Numbered from the stretch's first letter, positions 1 to 11,722 are shown. The stretch is 64,000 nt of DNA from Fasciola hepatica (GCA_948099385.1 CANUEZ040000165.1:136501-200500); one strand, 5' to 3'. The notes: generated from the letters alone by a model not told the origin. Numbers and translations are program-made.

Positions 1-2612
1 AATCGTTCACATGCAGAGAAATGGATTTTTCTCTTAAGGAATTTATTAATTTAGACAAGGATGTATTACGACACTTACGTAAGCGACTAAGGGGGCATTT
101 GCTGAACATAAGGCCTTCGACAAGCAAATCAAGGAAATTGACAGGTGGGCATTTTACCTAGTGACATAACACTAGTGAAAATAAAATTAGAAATAAGGAG
201 AGTATGTACACGCAGACATCTTTGAAGGGAGATGCCAAATGTCAGCCCCTTTACCCTGAAAATTACGTCTTTTATATGAAGAGTCTATTTAAGCTTTTAC
301 GAAATCAGCACAGCTATACGTTTGTAGCACTGGACTCTTTCCTCGTATGAATCTCCTGTCGTGAGTGTGCAATAATTTGATTGTGATGTGGATTCAAGAT
401 CAACTGAAAATAGTAATACTCCACACTTGTTAAGAATAACTGCTAAAGGCTACTCAAATTTTGGTGGGATCATATATAGTTGAAAGAAATCTAAAGTGAT
501 CGGTGGAATGCCCCTTAAGTAGCCTTTAAATCCAAATCAACTTTATTTATTTAGAACGGAAATTTAGTGTAAGTCAACCGTAAGAGCTTCGCATGTGATA
601 TTGTTGGTTTTTTCGGCTTTCCAGAACAAGTTGATAGGTTCGGGCAGTTCATCTTATCTCTTCATGCTCAAGATGATTTCAACACCTCAGGATTCACAAA
701 AAAATCAGAGAAATCCTTTTCAAACAGCTGCTATGAGAAAGCTCAAAACCAGGGTGGCAAGTTCGCTGATACCGGTATGTCCTTTGTAATGCTTCTTAGA
801 ATGAAGGACACAGGTCGGAATTGAAGTTTGTTAACGTTTTCCTGGAAGACATTTGAATGAGTAACTTCTCTAATGTTTTTGAAAAGATAACCGGTATCAT
901 TCTTGTGTGAGTCATTTGGGTGAACTCTCATTGGACTACTATACTCTTTCCTCACTTGATAATGGTGTACAACTGTGTTTGTGTAATATTACTGACATCA
1001 CAGGATAGGGCTGTTTGTGCGCTTCTAATAATCAGTGGCCGTTATGAAGCTGAAAACAAAGTGCCCCAAGAATCTCATTGCACAATGCTGACCGTTCAAC
1101 CACTGTGAACTGAAGTGACACTGTTCTTGGCTAGAACAGTTCACTGACAAATGTGGCAATTCATGAAAAAGGTCACTGAGGTGTTTTCCTTATGGGAAAA
1201 CAAAACGCTATGTGTGTCAATGGTCATTAGAAGAACAATAACTCAAGCCCAAAGCGTCATGCTTACAGCGACTTATCCTAGACTGAGTATCTACCATTTG
1301 GTATCTATCAGATCTACTGTGTGAGTTTGGCGGATTGAGTGAATGTTGTTGGATAGATCCTATTGTGAATTCGTCTGTCTCAGCTTGATCTAGACCCACT
1401 TGTTAGTACCGCGAATACACTACGAGCTTGCTCTGAGGCCTAGCCGAGAATTTATAAACCATTTCCTGGTAGATCATTCTGTTCACCGAACAGATTGCAT
1501 AAGCAGTTGATATGGAACTTGAAATGTGATTGTTTACAGCAGGACTACGTGATAAATCATAGTTTATGCATAACAGCGAATCAAATTCTGGAGGGATTGG
1601 TCAAGCATTATCATTTGTACAATAAATACCTAGGTTTGCGGTCTGATTTCGTGATTGTTCTTTTAGTAGATTCCGACAGCGTACAAAACCTGTGTGATTG
1701 AGTCTCTGTTTGAACCCTTTGTGTAAGCATTAGTAAGTAATTTTGCATTGCATTTATTGGTAATCACCTATTCACATAAACACGTGAAACCCAAACGTAC
1801 TCCATGAGCAAACTTGCAATTAAGTAGGCAAAAAAAGAAGTGGGTGGAGTTAAACACCCTTCCACGAGCAGGTCAAGTCTTCATTTGACCGACATTAGTC
1901 ATTATCAGTCGATATATGCAGAAACAATGGCCATTTTTGCAATATAAGCCCCGATATCTGTATGAATGTTTTATCCTTCCGTGTTAACTTTGATAACAGA
2001 CATTCCAATCAATCTCCTCTTCCCCTTCCGTATGGTTGGAAATGTGTTCATAATTTTGTCTCACGAGGTTCGTTTTTCTTGATTATTTGAACATTTACCG
2101 TGACTGAAATACGTAGTTTGTGAAAATATATCGAAGGAATCTGGGATCTATGAAAAAAAACGATGCTTCCGGTTTGGCTTTTTATAAAATAAAAAATCTA
2201 CCTTTACCTTTAACGGAATACATCAACTTCAAGAAGTGGATTTGCCTTTTCTGACCATTCAAAATGAGAGATGGTTCTTCAGTTTGACCCCGAGCGAGAA
2301 ATAATGAATCGTGTAAGTTTTGCTTGACTTCTTGCTGATTAGAATACTGTAAAGATAAGCAGATTCCAAAGGGGCAAGCGAGCGGCTGCAGAGAACCATT
2401 GTTTTCATTACGGTTAAATTCCACAGAAAGTTAGATCCTTGTTCGTAGTTCTGAGTAAACAAACGGGATCCAACCAAAGTTCATCTGTTCCGCTGGTAAG
2501 CTGCTTGATTTCGGGGTACCTGATAAGCTTATAGTCCAACACTATCCTCAAGAAGACACAAAAAGTAACACATGTTGTTTTTCCTCGTGATTCTATTACG
2601 CGAGTTTCTTAC
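1..2612. other. Unassigned DNA before the tandem duplication
   Basis: No coding region, RNA gene or mobile element could be recognised. Open frames are short (60-80 codons), occur on both strands and show no motif. It may be intergenic or intronic. The right edge is where the duplicated unit starts. Confidence 0.5.
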
Positions 2613-4189
2613 GGAAAACCAGAGCAATCGATCTCCGTCTGCAATCCCATCGAAACGATAAAGCTAATGGAAATGAGAAGACAACAAGGCAGCACGTCAC
2701 ATAACACTGTATTCACATGGATGAAGGAAACGATACTTAAAGCAAAAATAGAACACTCCCGAAAACCGGGTGTCCAACCACATTTATTTCTACTTGTTGG
2801 GTCGATTAGTTTGTAGTACTTCTAAGAGCGTGATCGATTGATTTCCAATCCTTTTCTGTTGAACTGCTTGGAAACGTTCTTTCAGGTGAAAAGTAAAGCA
2901 CCATGCGGCGTAAAACCTTACTAAATATTGACTGATGGGCATGGTTTGATACACCTAAAGCGATTAGTAATTTGGCTTCGGGGAGGTTTTTGCGACTCTC
3001 TGACACCATATTTGATGCCCAAGCTATTTAGATCGAATCACTAATTTCAATTACAGTTTGCTGAATGGCTCAGAGCAGACACAAGCCTATAAAACGGACC
3101 ACAAGCAGAAGAAAACAACATAATGTGAAGAAACAAATTCCGTCGTGAAGTTGAAAACAGAATTGTATGATTTTTCCCACCAGAAACAACCTAAATGGAC
3201 TAGATTCACTATATCTATAGGTAAAAATCCAACATTTATGTAGAATGGTTCATCATTTGCTGAAAAAGCCATCATGAAACTAACAAAACCTTATAGGATT
3301 TATCCGTAAATTATTGGAATAATCAGGTGGAACTCTTTTAACCTTTGTCGCGTTAATGAGAATTTGACATCTGCTTTGAACTACGATGATTTCTAGTTTC
3401 GAAATCAATCATTACTTGTTTATGAATATTCAATACCTTTCCTTGAACTTAGTAATGAATAGAGGGCCTCTAACGCACCTGGTCAGTCTATCCTGCCGAG
3501 ATCACTTTGGTGAATGAAGCATAAGGAGCTATGTTGCCTCTCGAGTATCAGTGCAAAACCAAAAATGTTCCTTTTTATCTTTGAGCCTCGTGGATCCTTT
3601 ATTTCCCCATAATCTTATGTCTCGATTTGTAACCTACTGCTTGCATTTCCTGACCTTATAACTACCTCGTATGTAGCCCTGATTTATTAAAAACTCTCTA
3701 AACCTGATTTTTATAGTTTGCAAACATTTTAGTACGAATAGGAAGTTCACTGCTGGACTAATGTTTCATTCTTATCGCTAGGCTGGCTTCCAAATCTCCA
3801 AAGCCATTTTCTACTGTTCCGTCAGTTCAAACCTCGAAATTATCCCAGCTCGCTCATCTTGTAGGAACATCCTGATGCTCCTTTCCTTGTGAACCCAGTT
3901 GTAGACCACAACCAGCCTATGAACAACTTCAGTGCTTGTCCACCATTCCACCTTGGGAATTCGAATTAGCCCCCAGTATGTTTCCTCTATTGGTTCCTGT
4001 GTTAATCACTCACGAGCTGAGGTGCTACCCTTTATCAAGTTCGTATAACGTGTACATTCATATAAATAGATATATCTTCTCTTAGGAAACATTTCACATC
4101 GGAGATATTAGGATGAGTTGTGACATCGTCACTGTCATGTTTTAGCTTCCATGACTGCCGGCACAGTTCTTTTAGATCGAGTGTGTTAG
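2613..4189. other. Unassigned part of unit 1
   Basis: Short frames only, on both strands, with no recognisable motif. I see no element boundary here apart from the duplication start. Confidence 0.4.
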
Positions 4190-4390
4190 GCAGTTTTTCG
4201 GTGATCACAAGAATGGGTGATTAGAGTGCAAAAGCTCTCCGAGATTTTGAATGCCACTATCAAGAGGCTGGCAAATCCGACAAATTTTGAATCAGTCCAG
4301 ATGTGAATAACCTCTGGCTCCGATGAGATTCGAACCCACACGTAGACACCATGCGTGCTTTAAAACTGGGGTGTTGAGCTAGGGGACTCT
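4190..4390 (-). mobile_element. tRNA-headed SINE-like element, unit 1
   Basis: On the minus strand a tRNA-like head runs from about 4390 to 4316. It has an A-box-like CCCTAGCTCAACA near 4372-4384 and a good B-box, GGGTTCGAATCTC, at 4325-4337, at the spacing expected of an internal RNA polymerase III promoter. No tRNA cloverleaf is evident, so this looks like a tRNA-derived SINE rather than a tRNA gene. The body downstream (lower coordinates) has no features I recognise and its end is a guess. Confidence 0.5.
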
Positions 4391-6081
4391 GGAAAAGATC
4401 TTCGAACTTCTTCTAGACGGGTGGTATTATTCACTGGCAAATGTTGCATTATCAGAAGGGAAACAGCAGAAAAGAACTGCACTTCAGTTGCCTACGGCAA
4501 TAATTTTTTATGACCAACCAACTGCAGCTCGGGTATCCTCTACTTGTGGGTTCGGTTCTCGCTTAGTTCAAATAATTTTCGCATTTGGATCATTCCAACT
4601 GTTTAAATAATTGAGAGGGATAGAACTACCGACCCGGAAAGTTTATTTGCTGCATCTTTCCCGCGTGGTCGGAGATGAGATAGACATACTTGATCGAGCA
4701 CATTTACGGTGATCTGGTCTCGGGATTCTGACCACGTCGGTCAGATTTGATCGTGAATAGCCAATGGTTTTCTTGGGATTAAAAAGCTGACCTGAAAGTT
4801 CGGAGGAATAAACTGCTTTAGGTTGTTTGAGTGAACCCAATGTATTTCTCTACCGGAATATACGTGGAGTTTTTATATTCTTATAGCCTTTAATGGCCAG
4901 CTGCTTGTTGCGGGAAATTCGGTTTTACTACCACAGAAGTGTTTCCTTATTTGATCAAGTACTTTTTTCTGTGCATCTTCAAACAGAAGCACTGAGATTA
5001 TTGTGAACCACAAAATAATGCTTCTCATGTACCATTAACCAACTGTGGAATGATTCCGGTGCCCCGGGCAATAAAGAGCTGTACGCCATGCTGACAGACA
5101 AAGAGAGATAAGATTACTGTTTTATTCAAGGTAATACATGTGAAAGTCACTACCAAGATAATTACATGCGCAGATCTCATTTTCTCGCGTTTTCCAGTAT
5201 CTTAGAGATAAATTTAAGGCTAAATAACAAAACGGATTGTGGATAGAAGCTTTTTGGACAGCGAAAACAGAGAATGAGAAGGTCGAGTCAGAAGAATGTA
5301 TTTTCGGTTGCATAACAATGGAAATTGTTAAACTGAAAGACGGAAATCAAGTGAAAACAGTCACCGAATTGGAGGCCACCGTCAGAAAGTGATGCAAGTG
5401 ATGAAAAAAATCAGGTTAAGTTCACGCAGGACTGAGTGCGAACGGGATCATTAGGCGGTTATAGCATCAGTGGGCCTAAGAAGCCGGCCTGTTTGCGGTA
5501 AGTTTCATGGAGAAAGAATGCACTAGTACTGAGAGGGTGTGACGGACAAGAAACAAAGCAAGTTTGGGAAATTACATGGATGACGCAACGCTAATTTTTT
5601 ACGGGCCATATATTAAGTGAGAAAGTTGTCGATGAAATATTATGGAGATAATCGTTTTATCCTAGCTCTTGCTTTTTATTGAAAAATATTATGTAATGGA
5701 GTTTATCAGGACGGAACGAGGTTCTGAGTGTTTCAAAGAATCGATGTGCCGTATGATTCGTTTTCAGAAAAATTAGGCTGGAAAAACACAGCTTTATCGG
5801 CAGAAATTATAGTCAGCCGAGGTTTATCTACTAGTAGGTTTTCTTCGCAAATCAACGGATGTTCCAGTGTGTTTTTATGCGTGAATGTGTATTATTTAGT
5901 TGTGAGGTGGTTGAAGGTAATGGAAATCAGTTACACCAACCTCCACTGTCAGTCGCACTAATCGAGAGGTCATTTGGGAAGTATTTTTCCCAGTAATCTT
6001 AGTGCTGTCCAGGTGGTTGATATCCCTGTTCCGTCGTTCTGATTGATGCACTCAGGGTGGATGCTGATTGCCAGAGCTTCC

Positions 6082-6082
<1 letters not shown>
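4391..6082. other. Unassigned part of unit 1
   Basis: Only short, motif-free open frames. Ends at a (TA)n tract. Confidence 0.4.

Positions 6083-6153
<71 letters not shown>
6083..6153. repeat. (TA)n microsatellite, about 35 repeats
   Basis: Uninterrupted TA dinucleotides. The copy in unit 2 has only about 20 repeats, so this tract is the largest length difference between the two units. Open frames across it encode only Ile-Tyr runs and are not genes. Confidence 0.98.
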
Positions 6154-6155
<2 letters not shown>

Positions 6156-7371
6156 TGCGAGTACTTTCGAAACCCACGTCAGAGAACTTTGGTGCAGTTA
6201 CAGTTGATTTATTGTCCTTTGGTTATAGCACAAAGTGTAATCACCAAGTCTAGTCCAAGTTTTTCAAAAGATTCTTGTTGATTGATCAAGGCTTTTCTTT
6301 CCTTATTTGTTCTGTGATTCTGTTCTTGATCTGCCTTCCAGTGTACTCAACTTATTAAACGGGACATTCTTTATAGAAAACAATGCGGAGGAAAAGACTG
6401 TTTGGCTCCCACTGGACTCCAGTATCAGTTTGGGACTTCGGAGGCATTTGGAGATTGCTTTATAGATACTTCCTCCTTAATCGATAGCACTATGAAATAA
6501 CACCTAGCGAACACCAAGAATTCATTTCGTTACCAAGACCAAAAAACGGTTTTCAAGATCAGTATCGGAACCATGGATGCGGCTTAGTCACTTAAACCAA
6601 AAGTTCCAGGCGCAAGAGTTCAAAACCTTTTTTTTGGCTTAGAGAGAAGAACAGATTGCTCTTCTTTCTGTGGAATGCAAACCACGATTCCCCAGCGAAT
6701 ATGAACCGAGTATCACCGAAAATATTTATATTTCACTATCTTGCTTGTCAAATGATATCTATTCATTCTTCGTCAAATTCACCTTAGAAATCATAGAACC
6801 TATTGAGATTTCACTCGCCATCCTCAATGGAGATTTTATTTACTCGGATATTAGCACTCGTAACCGCTTGGTGGTACAGACTATTTTATACTTCTTCACG
6901 GGCAAGAATGCGCAGCTCAATCTACTCTTTGTTAACGTCGCCTGGATGATCTCTGTTCAGAAGATAGCTTTCCTATCCAGCTTCGATCACTGCATCGTCG
7001 AATTCTACCCCAAGACTGATTCCAAGTCACGCCACCTTATGCATACTCGTTCTTCTAATCGCAGGATTTTCCATACGCAATGCAACCAAGAAAACCTGAC
7101 ATTGATATGAGACAGTTCAGGACAATTGTTTTGGTCAATTCTACTGTCCTGTGATCTCTATTGGCTGTAATCATTGGAAAAATTATTTGAACTTTTTTAA
7201 AGATATTTATTGCCCACGAGGGCAGGTTTACATCAGACCCACCAGGCAGCCTCAACTGGAAACAATAAGACGACGGAAAGAACGTACTTACAAGACTAGA
7301 AATAGAACATCGGTAATACAAACAAAGTATCTAACTGAATCTATACGAATAAAAATGCAAATGTTCTTTTA
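6154..7371. other. Unassigned; possible GIY-YIG scrap on the minus strand
   Basis: A 146-codon frame at 6670-7110 (+) has no recognised domain. On the minus strand near 6289-6345 the residues YTGRQIKNRITEQ resemble the core of a GIY-YIG nuclease of PLE type, but stops surround it. I do not call a gene. Confidence 0.3.
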
Positions 7372-7571
7372 CAGCTGTAATCTCATTTAAATCGAATGGA
7401 GCGTCCGTGGACGGGGAGTCCATTTTTAGAGTTACACGGTGATTCTTCCAAAGTTAATTCGTCAGTTAACACGGCTAATCTTCAAAACGAGGACACATGG
7501 TCCCAAGTATGGATTTTCGATATGAGCAGTACGGCATTGTATCTGGATGACAGGAAAAAATTTCCCCGGAA

Positions 7572-7608
7572 GCACACGATCGGTTTCGCGGTTATTGCCG
7601 CTCATCAG
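7572..7608 (-). ncRNA. Hammerhead motif, damaged, antisense copy
   Basis: On the minus strand it reads CTGATGA, stem II GCGG/CCGC with loop CAATAA, then GAAA. The cleavage triplet region is changed from GGTC to GATC, which breaks the second pair of stem III. The sequence 5' of CTGATGA does not pair with the downstream GTGTGC, so stem I is lost. The core is present but self-cleavage is unlikely. Confidence 0.7.
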
Positions 7609-7742
7609 AAGAATGACCGTGTGATTCTTAAAATGGACTCCCCGTCCATGCGTGCTCCATTCGATTCAAATGAGATTACAGCTGTAAACCAACTGTGGAG
7701 TGCTCGAGTATAAGAATGATCGGGCGGAAGAGTACCGGGTAC

Positions 7743-7785
7743 GCATATCTGATGAGCGGCAATAACCGCGAAACCGGTCGTGTGC
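7743..7785 (+). ncRNA. Hammerhead ribozyme of PLE type, intact core
   Basis: Type I hammerhead. Stem I 5' strand GCATAT (7743-7748) pairs with GTGTGC (7780-7785), six pairs including two G-U. The core CTGATGA is at 7749-7755. Stem II is GCGG (7756-7759) with CCGC (7766-7769) around loop CAATAA. GAAA is at 7770-7773 and the cleavage site follows GGTC at 7779. All conserved core bases that I can check (C3 to A9, G12 to A15.1, U16.1, C17) are present. Stem III is ACC/GGT with no loop, so a single molecule could hardly close it; short palindromic stem III is known for PLE hammerheads, which are thought to work as dimers. Likely role: processing of the element's RNA at its terminal repeat. Activity is inferred from sequence only. 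Confidence 0.85.
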
Positions 7786-7850
7786 TTTCGGGGGAATTTT
7801 GTCCCGTCATCCAGATACAATGCCGTACTACTCATATCGTAAGTGTTCGT

Positions 7851-8162
7851 TTGTTCAAAATCTAAAATCTCCCAAAGTTGTTCATCTTTTGCTTCGAAAT
7901 TTTGACACAACTTTGCATTCGAATACGTGAGTATTTTTGTGTACCTTTTGTAACTTCCATAGTTATCTGTTATCAACAATGCAATCATAACTGTTTTGCC
8001 CGATTGAGCTTTCTCACCTAGTTTTGTGACAAGGTAGGTGCGTAGGTTAGATGTATGAAAAATGTGCAACGTCTCCTTTACTCCTTCTCCGTTTAACCGG
8101 ACTGAGCCATAGCAACGCATGGACGGATACTACTAGTCTCAGATTAAAAAAAACTGGGCAGG
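7851..8162. other. Flank between PLE end and LINE nest
   Basis: A minus-strand frame (7605-8120) crosses this stretch and the hammerhead, but its lower half is only the translation of the inverted repeat. The upper half has no recognised motif. Confidence 0.4.
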
Positions 8163-9085
8163 TTGTACACACTCACTGAACTTAGAAACTCCAACTATTT
8201 CCAACTTTGGAACACAATGAAGAAGCTCTATGGTATGAACTCCACATACCGAGTACCCTCAGAAATGGCTAGAGAGTTCGGTCAAATGGCTTGTACATCA
8301 TCAACAATCAACATAGCGCCCTCGGAATTCAATTTTGAGCCTAGCAAGGACTTAGAATCATTTTTTGTCAATCCGAGCGGAGTGTTAACCGAGCCAAAGG
8401 ACTTAGAATCATGAAGGCTGCAAAACTTATTGAACCTCAACCAGCCGAAACTCTTATTGTACTTTTTTACCAAATGCATCGAATAATGCGTCATCACGGA
8501 CCACTGGAGACCTATTCGTATGACCCCTTTACCCAAATAGGAAATCGGTTAATTGTGTCCTGTCGCAAGCAATTCTGTTCTTTCAAAAATATTCGAAAAA
8601 CTCATTCTTACAAGCATTAAGTGGTGCGTAAATATTGAGTACGACTCACAATTTGCTTATCGAAACAAACATTCCACTGAAGATACCCTTGCATATTTAG
8701 TCATCTCCATTCCATTCTCCCTTGATCGCACCAGCAAGCTTTTTCTTGTGCGTTTTCTCGATTGGAGTAATACATCCAAATGTGCTGATAGGCCTCTACT
8801 TTTGTCAATGTTACCAACCACAAGCGTACATCCTCTTCTGGTTTCACTGACTAGAAACTATTTTACTGATAGAACTCCACTGACAATACTCAAAAGCGAC
8901 AGCTCTGGTTCTTCGCCCGTCAACACAGATATACTTTTGTGTGCCATTCTGTCTCTCTTACTTTTTCATTTTACATTAGTAACTTATCCAAAGTTTCTGA
9001 TGATTGAGTGCACTGATGGTGTTGTCACATATGATGATAACTTTCGATCATTTCAACTTAGTGATTCATATCTTTTATTATCCTG
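8163..9085 (+). pseudogene. LINE A, 5' part of RT domain (relic), unit 1
   Basis: Non-LTR retrotransposon reverse transcriptase in pieces across several frames. Readable landmarks in order are VLSKIFEKLILTSIK and AYRNKHSTEDTLAYLV (finger region, 8570-8700), LFLVRFLDWSNT (motif A region, about 8750), VHPLLVSLTRNYFTDRT (8830-8870) and AILSLLLFHFTL (decayed motif B, about 8945-8980), followed by CTDGVVTYDD in place of the YADD box. Stops and frame changes make it inactive. The endonuclease end is missing or unreadable. The frame breaks off near 9085 where LINE B begins; its likely continuation is at 14064. RT type is CR1/Jockey-like. Confidence 0.65.
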
Positions 9086-9089
9086 TCCT

Positions 9090-9890
9090 CGAGGCCGTCA
9101 CATTTATCTCCCAATTTATCCAAAGCTCATAATCCAGATGAGCCATTATCTGTTGTACTCAAGGAGGGAGCTGACTCTCTTTCGGTTACATTGACCAATA
9201 TCTTCAGTAGCTCTCTATCAAGCGGGAAAACTCCTGACTTTTGGGGACTGGTCAAGATAACGCCTATCCCCAATAAAGAACCCCGGGAAATACCATCACA
9301 TTGCCTGTACTTTTGTGATCGTCAAATCTTTTGGGCGGCCTTTAGTACCGTGGATTAAATTGGAGCCTAATGAAGAAGATGTACACCAGTTTGCTTACCA
9401 ATCTTCGCGTTCGTCACTCGAAGCTGTCGCTCACATAGACCGCTCAAAAGCCTTGGCTTTGGACAAAAAATGTAAAACTGTAATAGAGGTGTTTTTGGAT
9501 TTCAGAAACTCTCTTGGTAGCTTCAGTTGATCAGCATTGCCCAGCATACTCGCCATAAGTGGCAATAATCCAAGCTTTTGCAGGCTGAATTCAGACAACT
9601 TCACTGACGGAAGATGGTTCACTTATTTCAACGGCCAAAAGTCCTCTTGTTTCATTTGATTCCGGTGTATTACGGGGTGCAATGTTTTAACCTTTTTACT
9701 TTCCTTTGTACATCAAACAACTTCCAATCCTGTCGACATTTGTTGGCTGAAAATACGCTGATGGTATAGTTTTAGGAGGTGAATTACTGTCACTTGAAAC
9801 GAATTCACCAATTCAGAACTCGCCATCCCAAATTGCAAAATGGTCCTTTTTCCGTTCCATTCTACTGAATTCTTCTAAATGCCAGAATGA
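9090..9890 (+). pseudogene. LINE B, 5' part of RT domain (relic), unit 1
   Basis: A second non-LTR RT related to LINE A, 5'-truncated. Landmarks in order are LKEGADSLSVTLTNIFSSSL (about 9155-9215), VKITPIPNKEPRE, QFAYQSSRSSLEAVAHI (about 9390), VIEVFLDFRN (motif A, about 9480), a decayed motif B near 9670 and KYADGIVLGG (about 9750), where the second Asp of YADD is Gly. That change alone would inactivate the polymerase, and stops and frameshifts are also present. It is cut near 9890 by a CR1-type element on the other strand and resumes near 13437. Confidence 0.65.
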
Positions 9891-10135
9891 TTACTTGTCC
9901 TCAATTTCTGATGAATCACACAGAGTCCTCACCAACAGGTTTCCTCTCCTATCTGCTAGTAATCAACCCATACCAATATCAATGAGGTCTCCTCTAAGTC
10001 TTCTTTTCCCAAGTGATAAGAGTCCCATATCATGCAGTCGTTGTTCAAACGGTTTCCCTCGTTGTCCCTCAACCATCCGGGTGGCTAGTCGCTGGACCTT
10101 TCCTAGTCAAACTGAATCCTTTTCGAAAAATATGC

Positions 10136-10381
10136 TCAAGCCTGCGCACAATGTTCTAAAAGGGGCCTAACTACTGCCCTATACATGGGTATGAACACTT
10201 GCACCGATCTGCAAGATAGGGCTGAGCGCAGCCGAAAGACCTCATATCTTGCCCTATGAGCAGCCAGCTTGCACTGTTCGGCACATTTGAAGTCCACAGT
10301 CATTCGGACACCCAAGCCCTCTGTTGACTGCGTCCCATCAACTGTGAATTGTCCATTTTCCCCCATGACCGTTACTCCCAC
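10136..10381 (-). pseudogene. CR1-type RT, C-terminal segment, unit 1
   Basis: Contains HRARYEVFRLRSAL and MYRAVVRPLLEHCAQA, the conserved tail of CR1-like reverse transcriptases that follows the polymerase core (compare the usual VVRPhLEYC signature; here LEHC). It lies downstream of the RT segment at 10643-11179 on the same strand. A stop follows directly, and the frame differs from the catalytic segment, so this is a broken gene. Confidence 0.65.
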
Positions 10382-10389
10382 TGAAGCTC

Positions 10390-11179
10390 AGGTTAGAAGA
10401 TGATTGTTGTTTTCGTTTAATGGTATGTCCCATTTGTTTGCCCAGCTAACTACCTGATTCAGGCCCCCTGCTAGTTTATCACAATCTCCCGATCCCACAA
10501 ATTTTACATGGTCTGTAAAAATAAAACACGCTAGGGTCAATCCTTCCACTAAATCGTTTATGCATACAAGAAAAAGAAGTGGACATAAAACTGACCCTTG
10601 AGATACTCCGCTGGTTACCTTTGCTGCATTTAACTTGTGAGTTCACACTCTGACATGAAACGTTCTGTTTATTAGGAAAGCTAATACCCACTTGCCTATT
10701 TGGCCTTCTGTCCCAAACGTCTTTAGTTTTCCCATAAATAGGCGATAGCTGACTGTATCAAAGGCCTTGCTGAAGTCTAGGTAGCAAACTTCGACCATCT
10801 TGCCCTCGTCGAGCTGATTTGTGACTTTGTCTAGGAATACTACAGAGTTCGAAAAGCAGAATTTGCCCTTGAAAAACCCGTTCTGTGGTTTACAGAGCAA
10901 TTTGTGGCTCAGTAGGTTTTTACATATATGTCCCCTCACCAGTCGCTCTGAACACTTGCAGATAACGCATGTGAAGCTTACAGGAAGATAATTTTCTTTG
11001 TCTGTCCTTGACCCTCCCTCGTAGATAGCCACAAAAGTAGCTAACTTCCAGTCCAAAGGTAATACTCCTGGGTAAGGAGTGGCCCAGTATAGACGGCATG
11101 CATGTCCACTGATCATGGCAGTCAATGGCTGTATGATAGCATCAGGCTCCGCCGAACTGTGTATGTTAAGCCCTTCCAA
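10390..11179 (-). pseudogene. CR1-type reverse transcriptase core, unit 1
   Basis: The longest open part is 10643-11179 (178 codons). It carries WKLATFVAIYEGGSRTDKEN, then LDFSKAFDTVSYRLFMGKL, which is RT motif A with the first catalytic Asp. After a stop, the same strand reads SGVSQGSVLCPLLFLVCIND (motif B, about 10560-10615) and FIFTDHVKFV (about 10501-10530) where an FADD/YADD box should be. Both catalytic Asp of motif C are lost (TDH), so the enzyme would be dead even without the frame breaks. Normally it copies the element RNA at the nicked target. Neighbours are the endonuclease segment upstream and the C-terminal segment downstream. Confidence 0.75.
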
Positions 11180-11722
11180 TAGTTTCTCTGTCTCCCGTTC
11201 TCCAATTTGCGGGTTGGGAGGATAGGAGCAACCACTTGGGTTTCGGTCCGTGTTTGTTGTCCCCCATCACTTCTATGTACACCCTTGAAGTACTGGCCTA
11301 GGGCGTCTGCTTTTCTCTGGTCATCGTTGCATATCCCCCCCCCCATCCCTCAACACCAGAGGTCCCACTCCATTTCTAAGCGAAGCCTTTGACTGAACAT
11401 ATCTGTAGTATCTTTTCGGGTTTCGTTTAACGTCTCTGGACAGCGCCAGTTCAGAAGTCCTCTTAGCCCCTCGTTGAACTTTTACGGCTGAGTTTCTATC
11501 CCCTTTGTACCGTTACCAGGCTCATTCTTTACCCGTGGCCTTGAAGATATGCCAGCTTTTGTCCATCTTTTTGCCTGCTCCTCGAACCACCGGCGGCCAC
11601 CAATCCGGCTTGTCTTTGTTTCTGCACTCCTGGAGTGGGGCAAAACTGTCCTGCAGCTCCAGAAGGTTTCCCTTGATCCTCTGTCACATTTCCTTTACTT
11701 CAGCTTCCTCACCCTCCATTTC
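11122..11722 (-). pseudogene. CR1-type linker between endonuclease and RT, unit 1
   Basis: Frameshifted linker. A frame at 11122-11346 reads RKADALGQYFKGVH, resembling the segment between the nuclease and polymerase domains of CR1-like ORF2 proteins. A run of ten C at about 11335-11344 interrupts it and is a likely frameshift site. Confidence 0.45.

Larger units (their letters stand above)
7372..7850. mobile_element. Penelope-like terminal repeats in head-to-head arrangement, unit 1
   Basis: Two inverted-repeat pairs interlock here. The segment 7372-7426 is the reverse complement of about 7631-7686, and 7519-7608 is the reverse complement of about 7747-7840. Read outward, one copy runs HHR, Y, spacer, X on the minus strand and the other runs X, spacer, HHR, Y on the plus strand, where HHR is a hammerhead motif and X and Y are the two repeated blocks. 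This is what two circularly permuted copies of one terminal repeat would give. PLEs are known to carry hammerheads in their pseudo-LTRs and often have inverted partial copies. The sense block just before the hammerhead also resembles that of element E (near 29710-29766). No PLE reading frame is attached to this copy. Confidence 0.7.

Noticed and set aside
6057..6281. Open frames with Ile-Tyr runs across the (TA)n tracts (also at 18455, 29294, 33884 and 35391)
   Set aside because: Products of the TA dinucleotide repeat.
6670..7110. A 146-codon frame, one of the longer frames in unit 1
   Set aside because: No recognised motif, no splice or promoter context; at this length it can occur by chance, and it is merely duplicated with the unit.
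7396..8120. Two opposed frames sharing the peptide MSSTALYLDD...HT.GFAVIAAHQ (7396-7713 + and 7605-8120 -)
   Set aside because: The shared peptide is the translation of the inverted repeat containing the antisense of the hammerhead; it reflects RNA structure, not a protein.
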